A stretch of DNA of 64,000 bases from Pseudorasbora parva (Eukaryota > Chordata > Actinopteri > Cypriniformes > Gobionidae): the NCBI RefSeq assembly GCF_024679245.1, contig NC_090184.1:5866047-5930046 (forward strand), read 5' to 3'. Numbering within the stretch: the stretch's first letter is position 1; every line of letters begins with the position of its first letter. The notes under the pieces were generated by a model, which saw only the letters and a program-made list of their open reading frames with translations, ran no database searches and was not told the DNA's origin. A program made the translations under genes and the position numbers. Shown here piece after piece: positions 40,907-52,417 of the stretch.

Positions 40907-42100
40907 GTGAGTGTTTTCTAAAAAAGTGTTTGGTTTGACTGAATATGCATGCATCACTATTACAATTGTACATCTGGAGTTAAACTTTAATCCTAAATAT
41001 TAAACTTGGGATTGTTTTAGTCTTATCTATAGCCAGACCTTTGAATAAATGGCAAAATGTCAAGTCCACATTGCAGCTTATTCTGGCCAAGAACCGCCCA
41101 CTCAGAAAGAAAGAGATCCTCTGACGGACATGTAGAGCGACCAATCAGGGTTATGTTTTGTTTTTACATACCATTTAAGGATTTGTTTAGCAGAAATCAG
41201 TAATTCAACAATACAATTATGATTAAAACAATGGCTATGTTGTGCAGAAACTGGAAAAATCATTTAAAATCTGTTTATCTGTCCAAAAGCTGTTTAAAAG
41301 TTGTTGTTTTTTAAGAAATTAATACTTTTATTCAGCAGAAATGAATTGCATTTATTAAAAGACAGTTATAGTTATTTACTATGACAGCCTTTTGTTAGTT
41401 TCCTGAAGTATATTTCATATGCTGCTCTTCTCCTTTGATCCTCCTTTACCATTACCCTTTAACATCTGTAACTTTAAGTTAAAAGGATAATCAGGCTTCT
41501 GAAAATGTGTTTTACAACTTTTTATATTTTTATTATTCAACTTATTTGTCTGTGTGTCTTTTTTGTCTTGTTTGTTTTTTCATGTAAGTGGAGTGGAACT
41601 CTGTATAAACCCAGTTGGGTTTCGTTCCACCCCTTGTACTGTATCCATGTGATATCCGTGCAGAAATAAATAAATAAATAAAAAATAAAAAAAGTGACAC
41701 AAAGGCTTTTATACTGTTATAATAGATTTCGATTTTAAATAAAAGCTATTTTTTTTAATTTTATGATAATCAAAGAATCTTGAAACACACGTATTGGGAA
41801 GCATAACTCTTTTCAACATTGATAATAATAATAATATTAATAATAATAATAGTTAAAGCTGCAAGCAGCATTTATTGGGGTTCAAGCATTTAAAGTCATT
41901 AAACACACGCATGAAAAGATATTAAGGTTTATTTAGCAAACAAAGCCAAACATGTAACAAATGGAGTCATAGAAGACGATACCATTTTAAACACTGATAT
42001 AGACTTTTGTGTGGAGTATATGATCGATAATAATAAATGTTTCTTCAGCATAAAAGTCAGCATGTTAGAATTATTTCTGAAGGATCATGTGACTCTATAT
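40907..42100. other. pebp4 intron, first part
   Basis: AT-rich. Contains (AATA)n-like DNA at 41667-41695, an ATA-rich tract at 41822-41851, the fragment agctgcaagcagcatttatt at 41856 that I know as a common fish repeat start, and a GATCATGTGACTC repeat scrap at 42030-42095. Confidence 0.55.
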
Positions 42101-42677
42101 AGCCCCTTTCACACTGCGATTCCAGCAAATACACGGATAATGCGACCCGGCATTTGTTCCCGGGCCGCTAGATTTGGTCCATTCACACTGTCAGCGAAAT
42201 ACCGTAATATGTGCGCTTTCACACACAACCCGTAACGGTCTCGGGTCGAGTTGACACGTGACATCCTGATGTGACGTGTAATGGCGAGCGATCTCAGCTT
42301 CAGCGCGGATAGTAAGGAGCTCCGTGGTCTCGACTTGTATCCAGTTTGCGCACATTTCTGCTTGTTTAATTTTAGTTTCTTTTGTATACGAACACTCTCT
42401 GCGTTTAAAACACCGACTAGCTCTTCTGGCACTGCAGGGTTGTGTTATTGAAGAAACAAGTTCTAGGAGTCGCACGATAACTACGTACACGTTGCGGCAT
42501 TAGTTTCGGCTTTTGTTCACACAGCGCTTGTCCCGGGTCGAATACCGCAATATTACTAGGTCCCCGACCCGGGTTCAATTCGGTAATCAATGCCGGGACG
42601 TGGTTGCTTTCACACAGAAGGCGACCCGGCAATGTTCCGGGAATATTGCGGGTCCGACGTGCAGTGTGAAAGGGGCT
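42101..42677. mobile_element. MITE with AGCCCCTTTCACACTGC ends, inside pebp4 intron
   Basis: The left end is agcccctttcacactgcgat. The right end read inward is agcccctttcacactgcacg, a perfect 17-bp match. Further in, both halves repeat gacccgg, ccgggtcg and tttcacac words. 577 bp; open frames up to 107 codons on the minus strand match nothing. No clear target duplication. Confidence 0.85.
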
Positions 42678-43167
42678 CATGTTTCAAACCACCTATTTTT
42701 ATGCATATTTTGGGATATCACATTAAAAACGATGGATGGAAACACCAGTATGCGTATAAATTCTAAAAATGTGCTTAAAATATATGCGCTTCCTTGAGAC
42801 AGAAGACATGCGGATAAATGGAAACACATTTATCAAATAAATCCCTCAATATGCATCAAAAACTTACATGACATGGAACACGACAGAGTTTATTTTGTGT
42901 CCTCAGAGCGAAGTCATTTATGACGGAGCATTTAAAATAGAGTCAGATTCTTTCCGATTGCACAAACTTTCATTTATATTACAGATATTTCACACCATTT
43001 GATCACGTGGGATGGAAACGCTGCTTTATTTGCAAATGTTTTACATGATATAAATTTTTTGCGCATAAGCACCGCTCTCTAGTTTTCTGTTGTGAGCTGT
43101 AACATAAACCATTTGAAAATAGATTCTAGCAGGAGATCTGAAACAGATTTGTGTTTCTCATCATTAG
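42678..43167. other. pebp4 intron, second part
   Basis: No repeat recognised. Ends in the acceptor tgtttctcatcattag. Confidence 0.6.
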
Positions 43168-43284
43168 CATACACCCGGCCCTCTCCACCTCAAGGCACTG
43201 GACTCCACCGCTACCAGTTTCTTGTGTTCGAGCAGCCTGAAGGCCAGACCTTGTCCCTCAGCCCGCAGGAGAAGAGCTCACTGG
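43168..43284 (+). CDS. pebp4: pebp4 internal exon (C-terminal PEBP domain)
   Basis: A 117-nt exon between catcattag and gtaatca. Joined to the previous exon it reads A-YTRPSPPQGTGLHRYQFLVF, then EQPEGQTLSLSPQEKSSL plus one base. The PPxGTGLHRYxF motif is the second hallmark of the PEBP fold and helps form the anion-binding pocket. The SPP...HRYQF and LSLxPxE spacing fits PEBP4 better than PEBP1, which has YVGSGPP there. The exon ends in phase 1, so the next should begin by completing Gly and continue with a Ser-Trp block; I could not find it downstream, so that intron may extend beyond the window. Orientation + means the gene runs left to right. Confidence 0.85.
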
Positions 43285-43337
43285 GTAATCACATAGACAC
43301 AGTAATTGCTTTAACCACAACAGTGTGTGTATGGATT

Positions 43338-43885
43338 TTAAAGTGATAGTTCACCCAAAATGAGAAGTATGGGATCATTTTCTCACCCTCAAGTCATTCC
43401 AAACCTTCCTTTATATAATACACAAAGTTTATGGGTGATTTTTACGGTGTTTTTTTTAAAGCTTTACAGTCCTTATGATTTAATTTCATAGAAAGTAGCA
43501 TTGTGATGTATTTCTGCTTTTGTGTTACACAGAAAAAAAGAGTCACACTTTATATTTAGGTGTCTTTAAGTATGTACTTACATATAGTGTATTTATTGTG
43601 TTGATTTTGTATCGCAAACATTTTTTGGGTTGGGGGGGATACAGGTTTAGTGGTATGGGTTAAGGTGTAAGGGAAGAGTGTGTCGTCATCCTTTAAAAAG
43701 AAATCCTTTAAAGCTGTAATTACACGCAGGTATTTTTAAATATAAGTACAATGTAAAAACATGTAAACAATAAGTGCATCGTATCAATGATTCATCTAAA
43801 TGTTATTACATAGTAGTTAAAACATGTAATATAAAGTGGGACTCAAAAAGTTCATATGTGTTGAGATTTTTGGGTGAACTATCCA
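43338..43885. mobile_element. AGTTCACCC-family element carrying a second MITE
   Basis: The left end is TTAAAGTGATAGTTCACCC. The right end (43872-43884) is gggtgaactatcc, its complement. Between 43547 and 43840 is a copy of the cacactttatatttaggtgt...ataaagtgggactc MITE that clusters at 8.6-10.4 kb, so one family has inserted into another. Lies just 3' of the pebp4 exon. Confidence 0.7.
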
Positions 43886-44885
43886 TTCAGTACACATAAC
43901 TTGAAATGCACGTCTAAAACACAAACACTTGCATACTGTGCGACCACCTATTTTTGATTTTCCTGAAAATATCGCTCTTGCCATTCAGCATAACTTGTAA
44001 TTAACATCTCGACATGAAATGACAAATACCACCGAGCAAGACATTGACATTTCCCTCTAATTTATATTTTATGTAATTGCTCTGTAATTTAACATTTATA
44101 TCTGAATGATTGATCGCATAAAAGGTGAATTGAAAAGTGCCAAAAACAATGAAGACTAAATACACACACTAATAGATTCTCACTTGTTACATTTCTGCAC
44201 ATGACATGCTGTTATTATTATACTGCTTTTCACAATAAAAAATGCAGTTCACACAATTACAGAGACTGTGAACTGCTCCCATGACCGACATGATCCAATT
44301 ATTCATGTATGGTACATGATGGCCATGGCTATCCTGATGGCAGCAAACATCTTGGTACAAAAACAGCAAATTGCATTAAGTCACATTTGTCAAATTACAC
44401 CATTCGTCACATTCAGCACTTGTACCAGTCACTACTTGAACTAGTTTTTTTTATTACTAATTATGTTTTTCCATTGGTCTCTGTACCTATTGAAAGGTTT
44501 CAGCTGCCTATGTGGTTTCCTGTACAGATGGCCTTATGAATTATAGGAAGTGTTTGATCTTTGAGAGCCAAGACAAGACAGTTTCCAAAGCTTATCAGAC
44601 TTAAGTGAGGCAATTTAATAGCGGAAATGTAAATGAATTTTGTGTGTCTGCTTTGGGAACTGTGTATCAATGTGTATCCAGCATCATACACCTGCCCTTC
44701 CACCGCTATAGGGCATATAACTATTTATTAATGCGTATAAGCTACCATAGACCTTATGCACCGGGGAAACAAGCACACAGCCATCTTTCTACTTTTCTCC
44801 GTTTTTGCGGTAGCTCTGCATATTTCTATGGCATCGCTGTGGAAGAGTAATTAGCTGGTGAAGTGGATTTACTTATTGTAGAGTA
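43886..44885. other. Unclassified non-coding DNA
   Basis: Nothing recognised. Confidence 0.5.
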
Positions 44886-44996
44886 AAAGCTGCAGTCTGT
44901 AACTTTTTTGGGGGGTTAAAAATTATCCAAAAGTTTGAGCAAGTACATAACCAATATGATCTCCTTACTTTAATAAGCTTATAATAATATGTTATA

Positions 44997-46147
44997 CAAA
45001 CCCAATTCCAAAAAAGTTGGGACACTTTACAAATTGTGAATAAAAAAAAGAATGCAATAATTTACAAATCTCATAATCTTATATTTTATTCACAATAGAA
45101 TATAGATAACATATCAAATGTTGAAAGTGAGACATTTTGAAATGTCATGCCAAATATTGGCTCCTTTTGGATTTCATGGGAGCTACATGTTCCACAAAAG
45201 TTGGGAAATATAGCAGTAAGAGGCTGGAAAAGTTAAATGTACATATAAGGACCAGCTGGAGGACCAATTTGCAACTTATTAGGTCAATTGGCGACATGAT
45301 TGGGTATAAAAAGAGCCTCTCAGAGTGGCAGTGTCTCTCAGAAGTCAAGATGGGCAGAGGATCACCAATTTCCCCAATGCTGCGGCGAAAAATAGTGGAG
45401 CAGTATCAGAAAGGAGTTTCTCAGAGACAGATTGCAAAGAATTTGAAGTTATCATCATCTACAGTGCATACTATATTCTAAAGATCTGGAACAATCTCTG
45501 GCATGGGCATGGGCAGCGTACACATCTGGAAAGGCACCATCAATGCTGAAAGGTATATTTAAGTTCTAGAACAACAGATGCTCCCATTCAGACGTCGTCT
45601 CTTTCAGGGAAGACCTTGCATTTTCCAAGAAGACAATGCCAGACCACATCCTGCATCAAATACAACACCATGGCTGCTTAGAAGAAGGATTCGGGAACTG
45701 AAATGGCCAGCGTGCAGTTCAGATCTTTCACCCATAGAAAACATTTGGTGCATCATAAAGAGGAAGATGCGACAAAGAAGACCTAAGACAGTTGAGCAAC
45801 TAGAAGCTTGTATTAGACAAGAATGGCACAACATTCCTATTCCTAAACTTGAGCAACTTGTCTCCTCAGTCCCCAGACGTTTGTAGACTGTTATAAAAAA
45901 GAAGAGGGGATGCCACACAGTGGTAAACATGGCCTTGTCCCAACTTTTTTGAGATGTGATGATGCCATGAAATTTAAAATCAACTAATTTTCCCATTAAA
46001 ATTATACATTTTCTCAATTTAAACATTTGTTATGTCATCTATTTTGTATTCTGAATAAAATATTAAAATTTGAAACTTCCACATCACTGCATTCTGTTTT
46101 TTATTCACAATTTGTACAGTGTCCCAACGCTTTTGGAATCGGTTTTG
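44997..46147 (+). mobile_element. Tc1/mariner element with TA duplication, internally deleted
   Basis: Ends read inward: caaacccaattccaaaaaag and caaaaccgattccaaaagcg, with TA on both sides (44995-44996, 46148-46149). About 1.15 kb, several hundred bases shorter than the full family as I remember it. The left subterminal part and parts of the transposase are well preserved, suggesting a fairly young copy. Confidence 0.9.
45350..45885 (+). pseudogene. Tc1-type transposase with central deletion
   Basis: The frame MGRGSPISPMLRRKIVEQYQ, then KGVSQRQIAKNLKLSSSTVH, is the first helix-turn-helix; it stops at 45481. Deletion joins this near 45500 to MGSVHIWKGTINAERY, removing the second helix-turn-helix and the block with the first catalytic Asp. 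The frame 45578-45886 keeps CIFQEDNARPHPASNTTPWL with the second Asp and WPACSSDLSPIENIWCIIKR with the third (D or E) region, ending LVSSVPRRL. Family proteins are about 340 residues; only about 150 remain. Confidence 0.9.
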
Positions 46148-46782
46148 TAATTTGTGTGGTACTGGTGGATCATGTATAGCCTTTTCTCATAGCAGCTGGA
46201 ATAAATAAACGTATAATTTCGGATTGTAATCCAGAAAGGTCCAAACTACCTTGGAACTTTTGTAAAGGTCCAAAGGTAATCAGTGCCAACTGGAGATTCA
46301 CCCGTAGTCAAAAGCAAAAGATTACACTGGACAGAAATTGCAATATACAGGTAACGCTAATACACACAGTGAGATTGAGACAGTGTTGAGACAGTGAGAT
46401 TGGACAGTGTTAATGCTGAAGTTGTTAGTATTAACAATTTGAAAAAAAATATAACAATAATAATAATTTGCACAGTTTAATGTGATCTAAACTAAGTGAT
46501 AATTAGATTTAATCTCCATTGGTAGTGTGAATTATTTTATGCTTTTTTTATCAGTTTTTTTTTATCAAAAAAGTGGCAGACATGTTACTTACATGTTCAG
46601 ATGACATTATCTGGTGAAGCGTATTATTTTGGTTATACTCCTTCAAACATTAAATTAATCCACGCTGAGGAGCCGTACTGACGCACAGCCCACGGAAAGA
46701 TGATAATTCCACAAATTACTGCAATTCCAGGTTTCAAACAGAGATGGCGACAAAGAGGCAAATCTTACAGACTGCAGCTTTG

Positions 46783-48284
46783 ATGAAAGTTATCGTTTTG
46801 TAATGTTTGAAGTGGAAATCATAATGAATGTCAGTAGACCGGGGAGATTTTAAAATGAGCAGCGCAATCATAAATCCTTCATGCTGTGGAAATACAAACC
46901 AGAAGACAACACAATGAGCACTGAAAAGGGGCAGGGCTACATAAGGTCTATACTTTCAGTCAAAACAGACATATTTTGAATGTAATCGGTGTTTTGTCAA
47001 CATTTGGATAAATAGATATACTGTGCCAAGTTTTAAGTGTCATTTGTCTCTCTACACTGAACGTGAAACTGCTGCACGACGTGCCTATCAACCAATCGTA
47101 AGATATATGTATATACTGTATAATATTTGATGGATATTTATATGGTCGAATTTTAGACAAATGAGATTGGACAGTGGGTGACTACCGAGCACATTGCCAC
47201 AGAAGTAGAAACTAAACTATAGACAGAAATGATGTTGCTTATAAAAGATAAAACTTGAAAATGATTCTGAATTTTAAGTCCAAGAGAAGACATCATTAAA
47301 ATAGTCCATGACAAAAAAGGTATTGATTAAACCTTGAGTAAACGTGAATAATGTCCATCTGTGATTGGTTCTAGAGGAAAAAATTAGCTAATTCTGTTTT
47401 TTTTAAGAAAACATTCACTCCATACAATTAAAACACACAAAATAAAGACAAAGGCTTCATTTTCTTTGCTTCTATTAATGGGAGGAAGGTAGAGAGAACA
47501 GAAAATGATTTGTAAATTGAAATGGGCTGTATTGAATTTGAACATGTTTGCTCACATGCTTCATGTTAACTGCTGGGACATTTAGTTGTATGGCCGTTAT
47601 TACACATAGTATCTGTAACGGGATCAGGACATGAGGCAGACTGGAACTCACCCTAATATGACAGAAGAGTCTTGATTTACATGCATTTAGAGCCGTGGCC
47701 ATGTTTTGAGCAAATATGAGTCGACTGACACGTCACACTGTTTGAAACTAAAACAGGAATTCAAATAATGAATGATTTTTGTCCAGCTCATGTTGTAATC
47801 CCGTCTGAAATCATGTCTGACTTTGCCAAAGCATATATTGTTATCTTGATGCCTAATTTAATTTCCTAATCATTTTCTCATTAGTACTTTTCATTGGCTC
47901 TGATCAGGCCAAAAGGATGTCAACAACGGACCCCTCGAAGTCATTTCCTGTATGTGTATTGTATTCTGATCAAATTGTTGCAACAGTCTCTTTATATCAG
48001 CCCTAAAAAGTGGAATTAGAATATATTACAATCCCTCTCCTTGCATAATGCAAACTAACCGTAATACTCCCGCTTTTCCTGCTCAGTGGTCGTCTGCAAT
48101 CTACCAGAGATAATATAATTGATCCTATTGTCTCACTGATTAGAAGGACATGTGTGTGATGTCAAAATAAATGTTTAACTAGATATTTGCAACTAGATCC
48201 GTTATAATCTTGTGTGTGGTTGCTTAGGTGTTCTGGAAGGTAGTTATTTACTGGCTCGAGTAAAAAAAATAAATTAAAAAAATG
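46783..48284. other. Unclassified non-coding DNA
   Basis: No supported exon or repeat. Contains short AT-rich tracts. Confidence 0.5.
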
Positions 48285-48770
48285 TTGGGGAGAGCGGGGC
48301 ACAACCTAACACTTTTTGACTTTGTGTAAATCCTCTTGGGGTTTAGAGTATTTTTCACCCCACATTCATTTCACACGTCTAGTACAATTAGGTGGTTTTG
48401 TTTCATATAGTGTATACTTTTTTTCTTGATTTCTCCCGAAAGAATGGAAGGGAAATGTGACAACATGCCCCGTAGGTGGGGAACAATAGAACATGACCAT
48501 AGGACAGCTTAAAATGTTATCTGATCTAATAGAACAAAATATACAAGACAAACTAAAACATTTTTTCATATCAAATAATGGCATTTTTTAATCATTAAAA
48601 ATATACTAATTTGAGTTTGACAACCTAACACCAACACATGGCGAAACACATTGACTCTCAGTCTTTATTCCCCTTTTTCTCATGATTTCTCAATAGAATT
48701 CACACAAGTATAGAAAAGAATAGTTCTAATAGGAGTGACAACATGCCCCACCGGCACAACTGGGAGTTAA
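48285..48770. repeat. Repeat with GGGGAGAGCGGGGCACAAC start
   Basis: Starts ggggagagcggggcacaacc and ends near gtgacaacatgccccaccgg. gtgacaacatgcccc occurs twice (48457 and 48736). Loosely complementary ends suggest a DNA element; class not known to me. Confidence 0.5.
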
Positions 48771-48799
48771 CCACGTATGTTTTGTCTCTTGCAGGGCAA

Positions 48800-49160
48800 A
48801 AATATTGTTAAGGCCCAATCCTGGTCCTTCCAGACTCTCGTACATTTCATATCAGAAAGTCTGGCTACTCTCTCCATTGACAAGCGTTGACTTCCTTGAA
48901 GGCGAGTACTCTGTTGAAGTTTAAAACGATTGGATCTGCCTAGAGCTGGATTTGCCATAACCAATTGCTAACGTTTGGTTGTGACGTATGTCATCTTAAA
49001 CTAGCGCATCAACATCAACGTTCTGAGCCACTCCCTCTGTTCGCTGATTGGACCAGTTAAAATTTGGCCGGAGAATATACCGCAAACCCAGATGACGTAC
49101 TGAAGGAAAATGAAAATTGAGCGGCAGTACATAGGAGGGCGGAGCCAGGCTAGTTCATGG
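48800..49160. repeat. Probable MITE (GCCTGGCTCC-type ends)
   Basis: Contains ccagactctcgtacatttc, gctgattggaccagttaaa and ends gggcggagccaggctag. Similar internal layout to 25681 and 57429. Ends not clearly inverted. Confidence 0.4.
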
Positions 49161-49680
49161 CAAGAAGAAGAATTATATTCGCATCCACACCACAGTATCG
49201 TTCTGTTTATTCTAAGCGAGCACTACAGTTTTGTCGTCTGCCACTTTAAATGCTGGAGCTCTTTAAAGCAGGATCGATTCTGATTGGCTGTCAATGGTTT
49301 TTCATTCATCAGATGAAAAAAGTAATAATAATCTGAAAGTGATTCCAACAATGTAGTTTCTCTGTGCCGTTATAGTTGAGACTCTCCTATTCTTTTATAT
49401 TTAAAATGCTTTTTAGAAATATATGTAATTTTTCATTATAGTTATCACCCTTCAGTCTGATTGTTTAGAACAGAAATAGCATACCTTCCCAAACAAGCCT
49501 TATGATTTGAGGTAAGTTTCATGTTTGTAGCACAAATAATGCAGTACTATTTGGGTTCCAAAGTTACTGAAGTCGTTAGTAATGATAAGGATGACCAATT
49601 GTATATTAATATTCAGTAATGTTATTGATTTAAACACACTGAGACTATCAGATGAGAACCACATTTGAACTGAATTGAGC
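49161..49680. other. Unclassified non-coding DNA
   Basis: Nothing recognised. Confidence 0.5.
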
Positions 49681-50330
49681 TGAATAATGATACTGTTGTC
49701 TATAGCTGCTTATCATCAGGTTTAGGTTCTGTTATGTGGACTCTTATTTTGTCATTGCTCTGTTTCCTTTAGTTCCTGTTTCCCCGCTCTGTTTAGTTTT
49801 GGTTTCCATAGGTACTGATTATGTCCTTGTTTGTTTCTAGGCATATGTGTCTAGTTTAGTTTCCTTTACTCTATCCCATAATTTATAGCCCTGTGTTTCA
49901 CTTGTTCTTTGTCATTTGTATGAAGTGTGGTATGCGTTAGGTATCTCCAGCGTTCTCTTGTGTTTTGCGCTTATTGGAATCAAGAATAATTTGTTTCTTA
50001 TCTCGAGTTGTTTTCATCGTGCGTTGCTAGCTGCCACACGTAACACTTATAGCTGAACTGAACTTGTTTCATAATTGATGAACTTTGCAATGTTGACAGA
50101 TATTGACTGGAATTGAAAGAACAGTTATCCAAATTGAGCTGAATAATGACATTATTGTCTTCTGTGGCGCTGCTTTACAGCAGAATTTGAATTGGCTTCA
50201 TAATTGATTCATTTTGCAACATTAACTGTTATGGTCCTGTTATTTTATTAACACTCGTATTGTATTAATGTGAAGCTGCTTTGGAACAATCTGTATTTTA
50301 CAAAGTGTCTTGACCAGTAAAAATTATACT
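49681..50330 (+). repeat. Retroposon-like 3' region, interrupted
   Basis: ctgaattgagctgaataatg at 49670 and tgagctgaataatgacatta at 50132 bracket a 300-bp insertion (about 49735-50045: gttctgttatgtggactct to cacacgtaacac). The part after it ends gtgaagctgctttggaacaa then tctgtattttacaaagtg, as in the tail of a fish repeat that usually ends AAAGCGCTATATAAA. Same family as 54575. Confidence 0.5.
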
Positions 50331-50359
50331 ATAGCATTAGCAAACACCGCTAATATACA

Positions 50360-50745
50360 TAAAAGGGATAGTTCAGCCTAAAATGGAAATGAAGTCATAA
50401 TTTACCCAACCTGGTGTTGTTCTAATGGTGTATGCCTTTCTATCTTTTATGGACCACAAAAGGAGAAAAGCACAGCTCGTGATCCTCCATATAATAGCAG
50501 TTAGTGACAGGATCAAGCTTTTTAAAACTGATGCAAAAGTATCACAGAAGGATGGCATGCTGTAACAACAAGTTATCATGTTCACATCTGTCCCCTGTCA
50601 TTCTGACTGTCATCAGGCAAACAGAGTTCCAGTCTGGGGATAATTGACCTGGTGAAGAAAGTACACGGATACATAGCCTAATGTAACCATTGAAATGTCT
50701 TACCTGTCCAGCAGGGGGAAAAAAGCTGAAAAAACCCTTCAAAAC
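50360..50745 (+). repeat. AAGGGATAGTTCA-type repeat
   Basis: Starts aaaagggatagttcagccta and includes ggtgtatgcctttctat and gaccacaaaaggagaaaa, parts of the AGTTCACCC family. The right boundary is uncertain. Confidence 0.5.
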
Positions 50746-51214
50746 ACAGCGTTCACGCCACCTTTAATTATCCTTGTTTTCGCGTCGCCCGGGTGAGGTC
50801 TCTTTTTTTCCACTCCAAAGTCCGAAGACTTTTGTAACATTTTATAACGGATGAATCTCCGGTTGTCACTGGTGACTGTCGTTTGTACCTTTTTGGATCC
50901 GCCATCAAATTGATAAGTTTAATTATATCAAGTGGTGTGAGAAAAGGCTATCTCCACTTCCAAAATCCTCACATGCGATAGCCTGCTAACCGGGACTCCT
51001 TCTTTATGTGTACAGAAGTGACGTAATGACGCAAACATATGTTTGAATTTCCTGCGGAAATCCAGCAGTACCACTGGAATTAAAAACATTATTACAAGCT
51101 TACTGCTGTAAATCGAGCTACGGTAACCAGATAGTTTTGAACACTGGCTGGTTATGTACTTGCTGAAATTTATTTTGGATAATTTTTAACCCAAAAAAGT
51201 TACGGACTGCAGCT
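50746..51214. mobile_element. One-ended copy of the AGCTGCAGTC element
   Basis: The right part (ttatgtacttgctgaaattt, then ttttggataatttttaaccc, ending agttacggactgcagctttaa) is the complement of 44886-44950. No matching left end was found. Its terminal TTAA is shared with the left end of the THAP element copy 2. Confidence 0.65.
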
Positions 51215-51564
51215 TTAAAGGGGGGGTGAAATGCTGTTTCATGCATACTGATCTTTTTACACTTTTAAAGACTTGGATTCCCATCCTAAACATAGACAAA
51301 GTTTCAAAAGTTAAGGTGGACGTTTGATGGGAGTATTTATTTGTCAAAAATACTACTTCCGGTTAGTCATAAGTTTCGGCAAGTTTTTTGCGATCATGCG
51401 TCCCCTTTGACGTTAATGGGGGCGGAATTTCCTTGTATGGGCCTTACGGACAATTCTACCGGAAGAGCGTGAGAGAGAGAGAGGGAGAGAGCGAAAGCAA
51501 CAGCCTACGCCCATCAAAGCGCTGGCTTGTAGGATGCGCTGCACAGGTGATGTGCACAATTACA

Positions 51565-51830
51565 ATGTCACCAAAAAAGTGCGTTTTTGGTTGCCAGACC
51601 AAGACAGTCCTGCACAGATTCCCCAAAACCCTGCGGTAAGGCAACAGTGGATGGAATTTGCTTTTCCGGATCAGCAACTGAGTTGCGCGAATGTTTATAT
51701 CTGTTCGCTGCATTTCGGTGCCGACTGTTTCATAAACAAGGCCCAGCTCGACGCCGGATTTTCCAATCGCCTAATGCTGAATGATGGAGCAGTCCCAACG
51801 ATAAAGGTCCCAACGTTAGAACCGCAGGCG
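51565..51830 (+). pseudogene. THAP zinc-finger exon, copy 2
   Basis: Starts MSPKKCVFGC at 51565, reads LHRFPKT, then loses frame by one base in an A-run (ccccaaaacc near 51625). In the next frame it continues NPAVRQQWMEFAFPDQQLSC, ICSLHF, CFINKAQLDAGFSN and GAVPTI. All four zinc ligands (CxxxC and CxxH) are present, unlike copy 1, but the shift separates them. A donor (gtgagtt) lies at 51831 after about 20 extra bases not in copy 1. The exon ends where the catalytic region of a Kolobok-type transposase would begin, but no later exon remains. Confidence 0.88.
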
Positions 51831-52307
51831 GTGAGTTAGACTGCTTCAAATGTCTGTGTTTTTGCCTATGCTCATCAAGTAGCCCAAACATGATCACGTA
51901 TAGTTAATTGATCAATGGAGCATGCGATGTGTAGTGCGTGTACATTTGTTTAGCTGGCCACTATATGTGTAACTTTATGTTTGTGTATTGTAAAAGCACT
52001 CCAAACAACAATACACAAAGAGGGGGGAAATATGTTGAACTAAATAAGCGCGCTTCTTCATTCAAATGCGCTACTATTCCGTGTCTTTCTATGTAAACAC
52101 TAACTTAGCCTGCCGTGCAAAACCAGTCCGCTTACTAACGTTACAATTGTCTACACAAACCACGCGTAAACACACACACACACGTGCACAACTGCACTTC
52201 CCACATGTACACCTTCAAAGACAAAAATACGACGATATAATTCAAGTATAAATATGTAAATAACACAAGCCGCTAAGCATATTATATAGTTAGTGTATAA
52301 CTTGTAC

Positions 52308-52417
52308 CACATAGAGACGTCCTGCTCTAGTCGTTTTTGCTGCTGCTCCTGTTCAACTGCAGCCTCTGGGTCTGATTCCGGATCATAGATGTATGGCTGT
52401 ATCTGATTAAAAGCCAT
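52308..52417 (-). pseudogene. First exon of second transposon gene, copy 2
   Basis: Minus-strand start codon at 52417, the same 110-nt exon as in copy 1 (MAFNQIQPYIYDPESDPEAA to RLEQDVSMW), and the same possible donor gtacaag. Convergent with the THAP exon of the same element. Confidence 0.6.

Larger units (their letters stand above)
44886..46782. mobile_element. Inverted-repeat element with AGCTGCAGTCTGTAA ends, carrying a Tc1
   Basis: Ends read inward: agctgcagtctgtaac on the left and agctgcagtctgtaag on the right (15 of 16 equal). A one-ended copy with the same end (gttacggactgcagctttaa) lies at 50746-51214. Removing the nested Tc1 leaves about 750 bp without a coding frame. Confidence 0.75.

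Noticed and set aside
42109..42680. Minus-strand frames of 87-107 codons
   Set aside because: Contained in a MITE; no family resemblance.
48775..48800. Splice acceptor-like tttgtctcttgcag
   Set aside because: No open coding segment or donor follows, and it lies at the edge of a repeat.
51388..51640. Upstream extension of the THAP frame (from 51388)
   Set aside because: The residues before MSPKKC are Arg/Glu-rich translation of a GA-rich leader; the THAP start at 51565 is more plausible.
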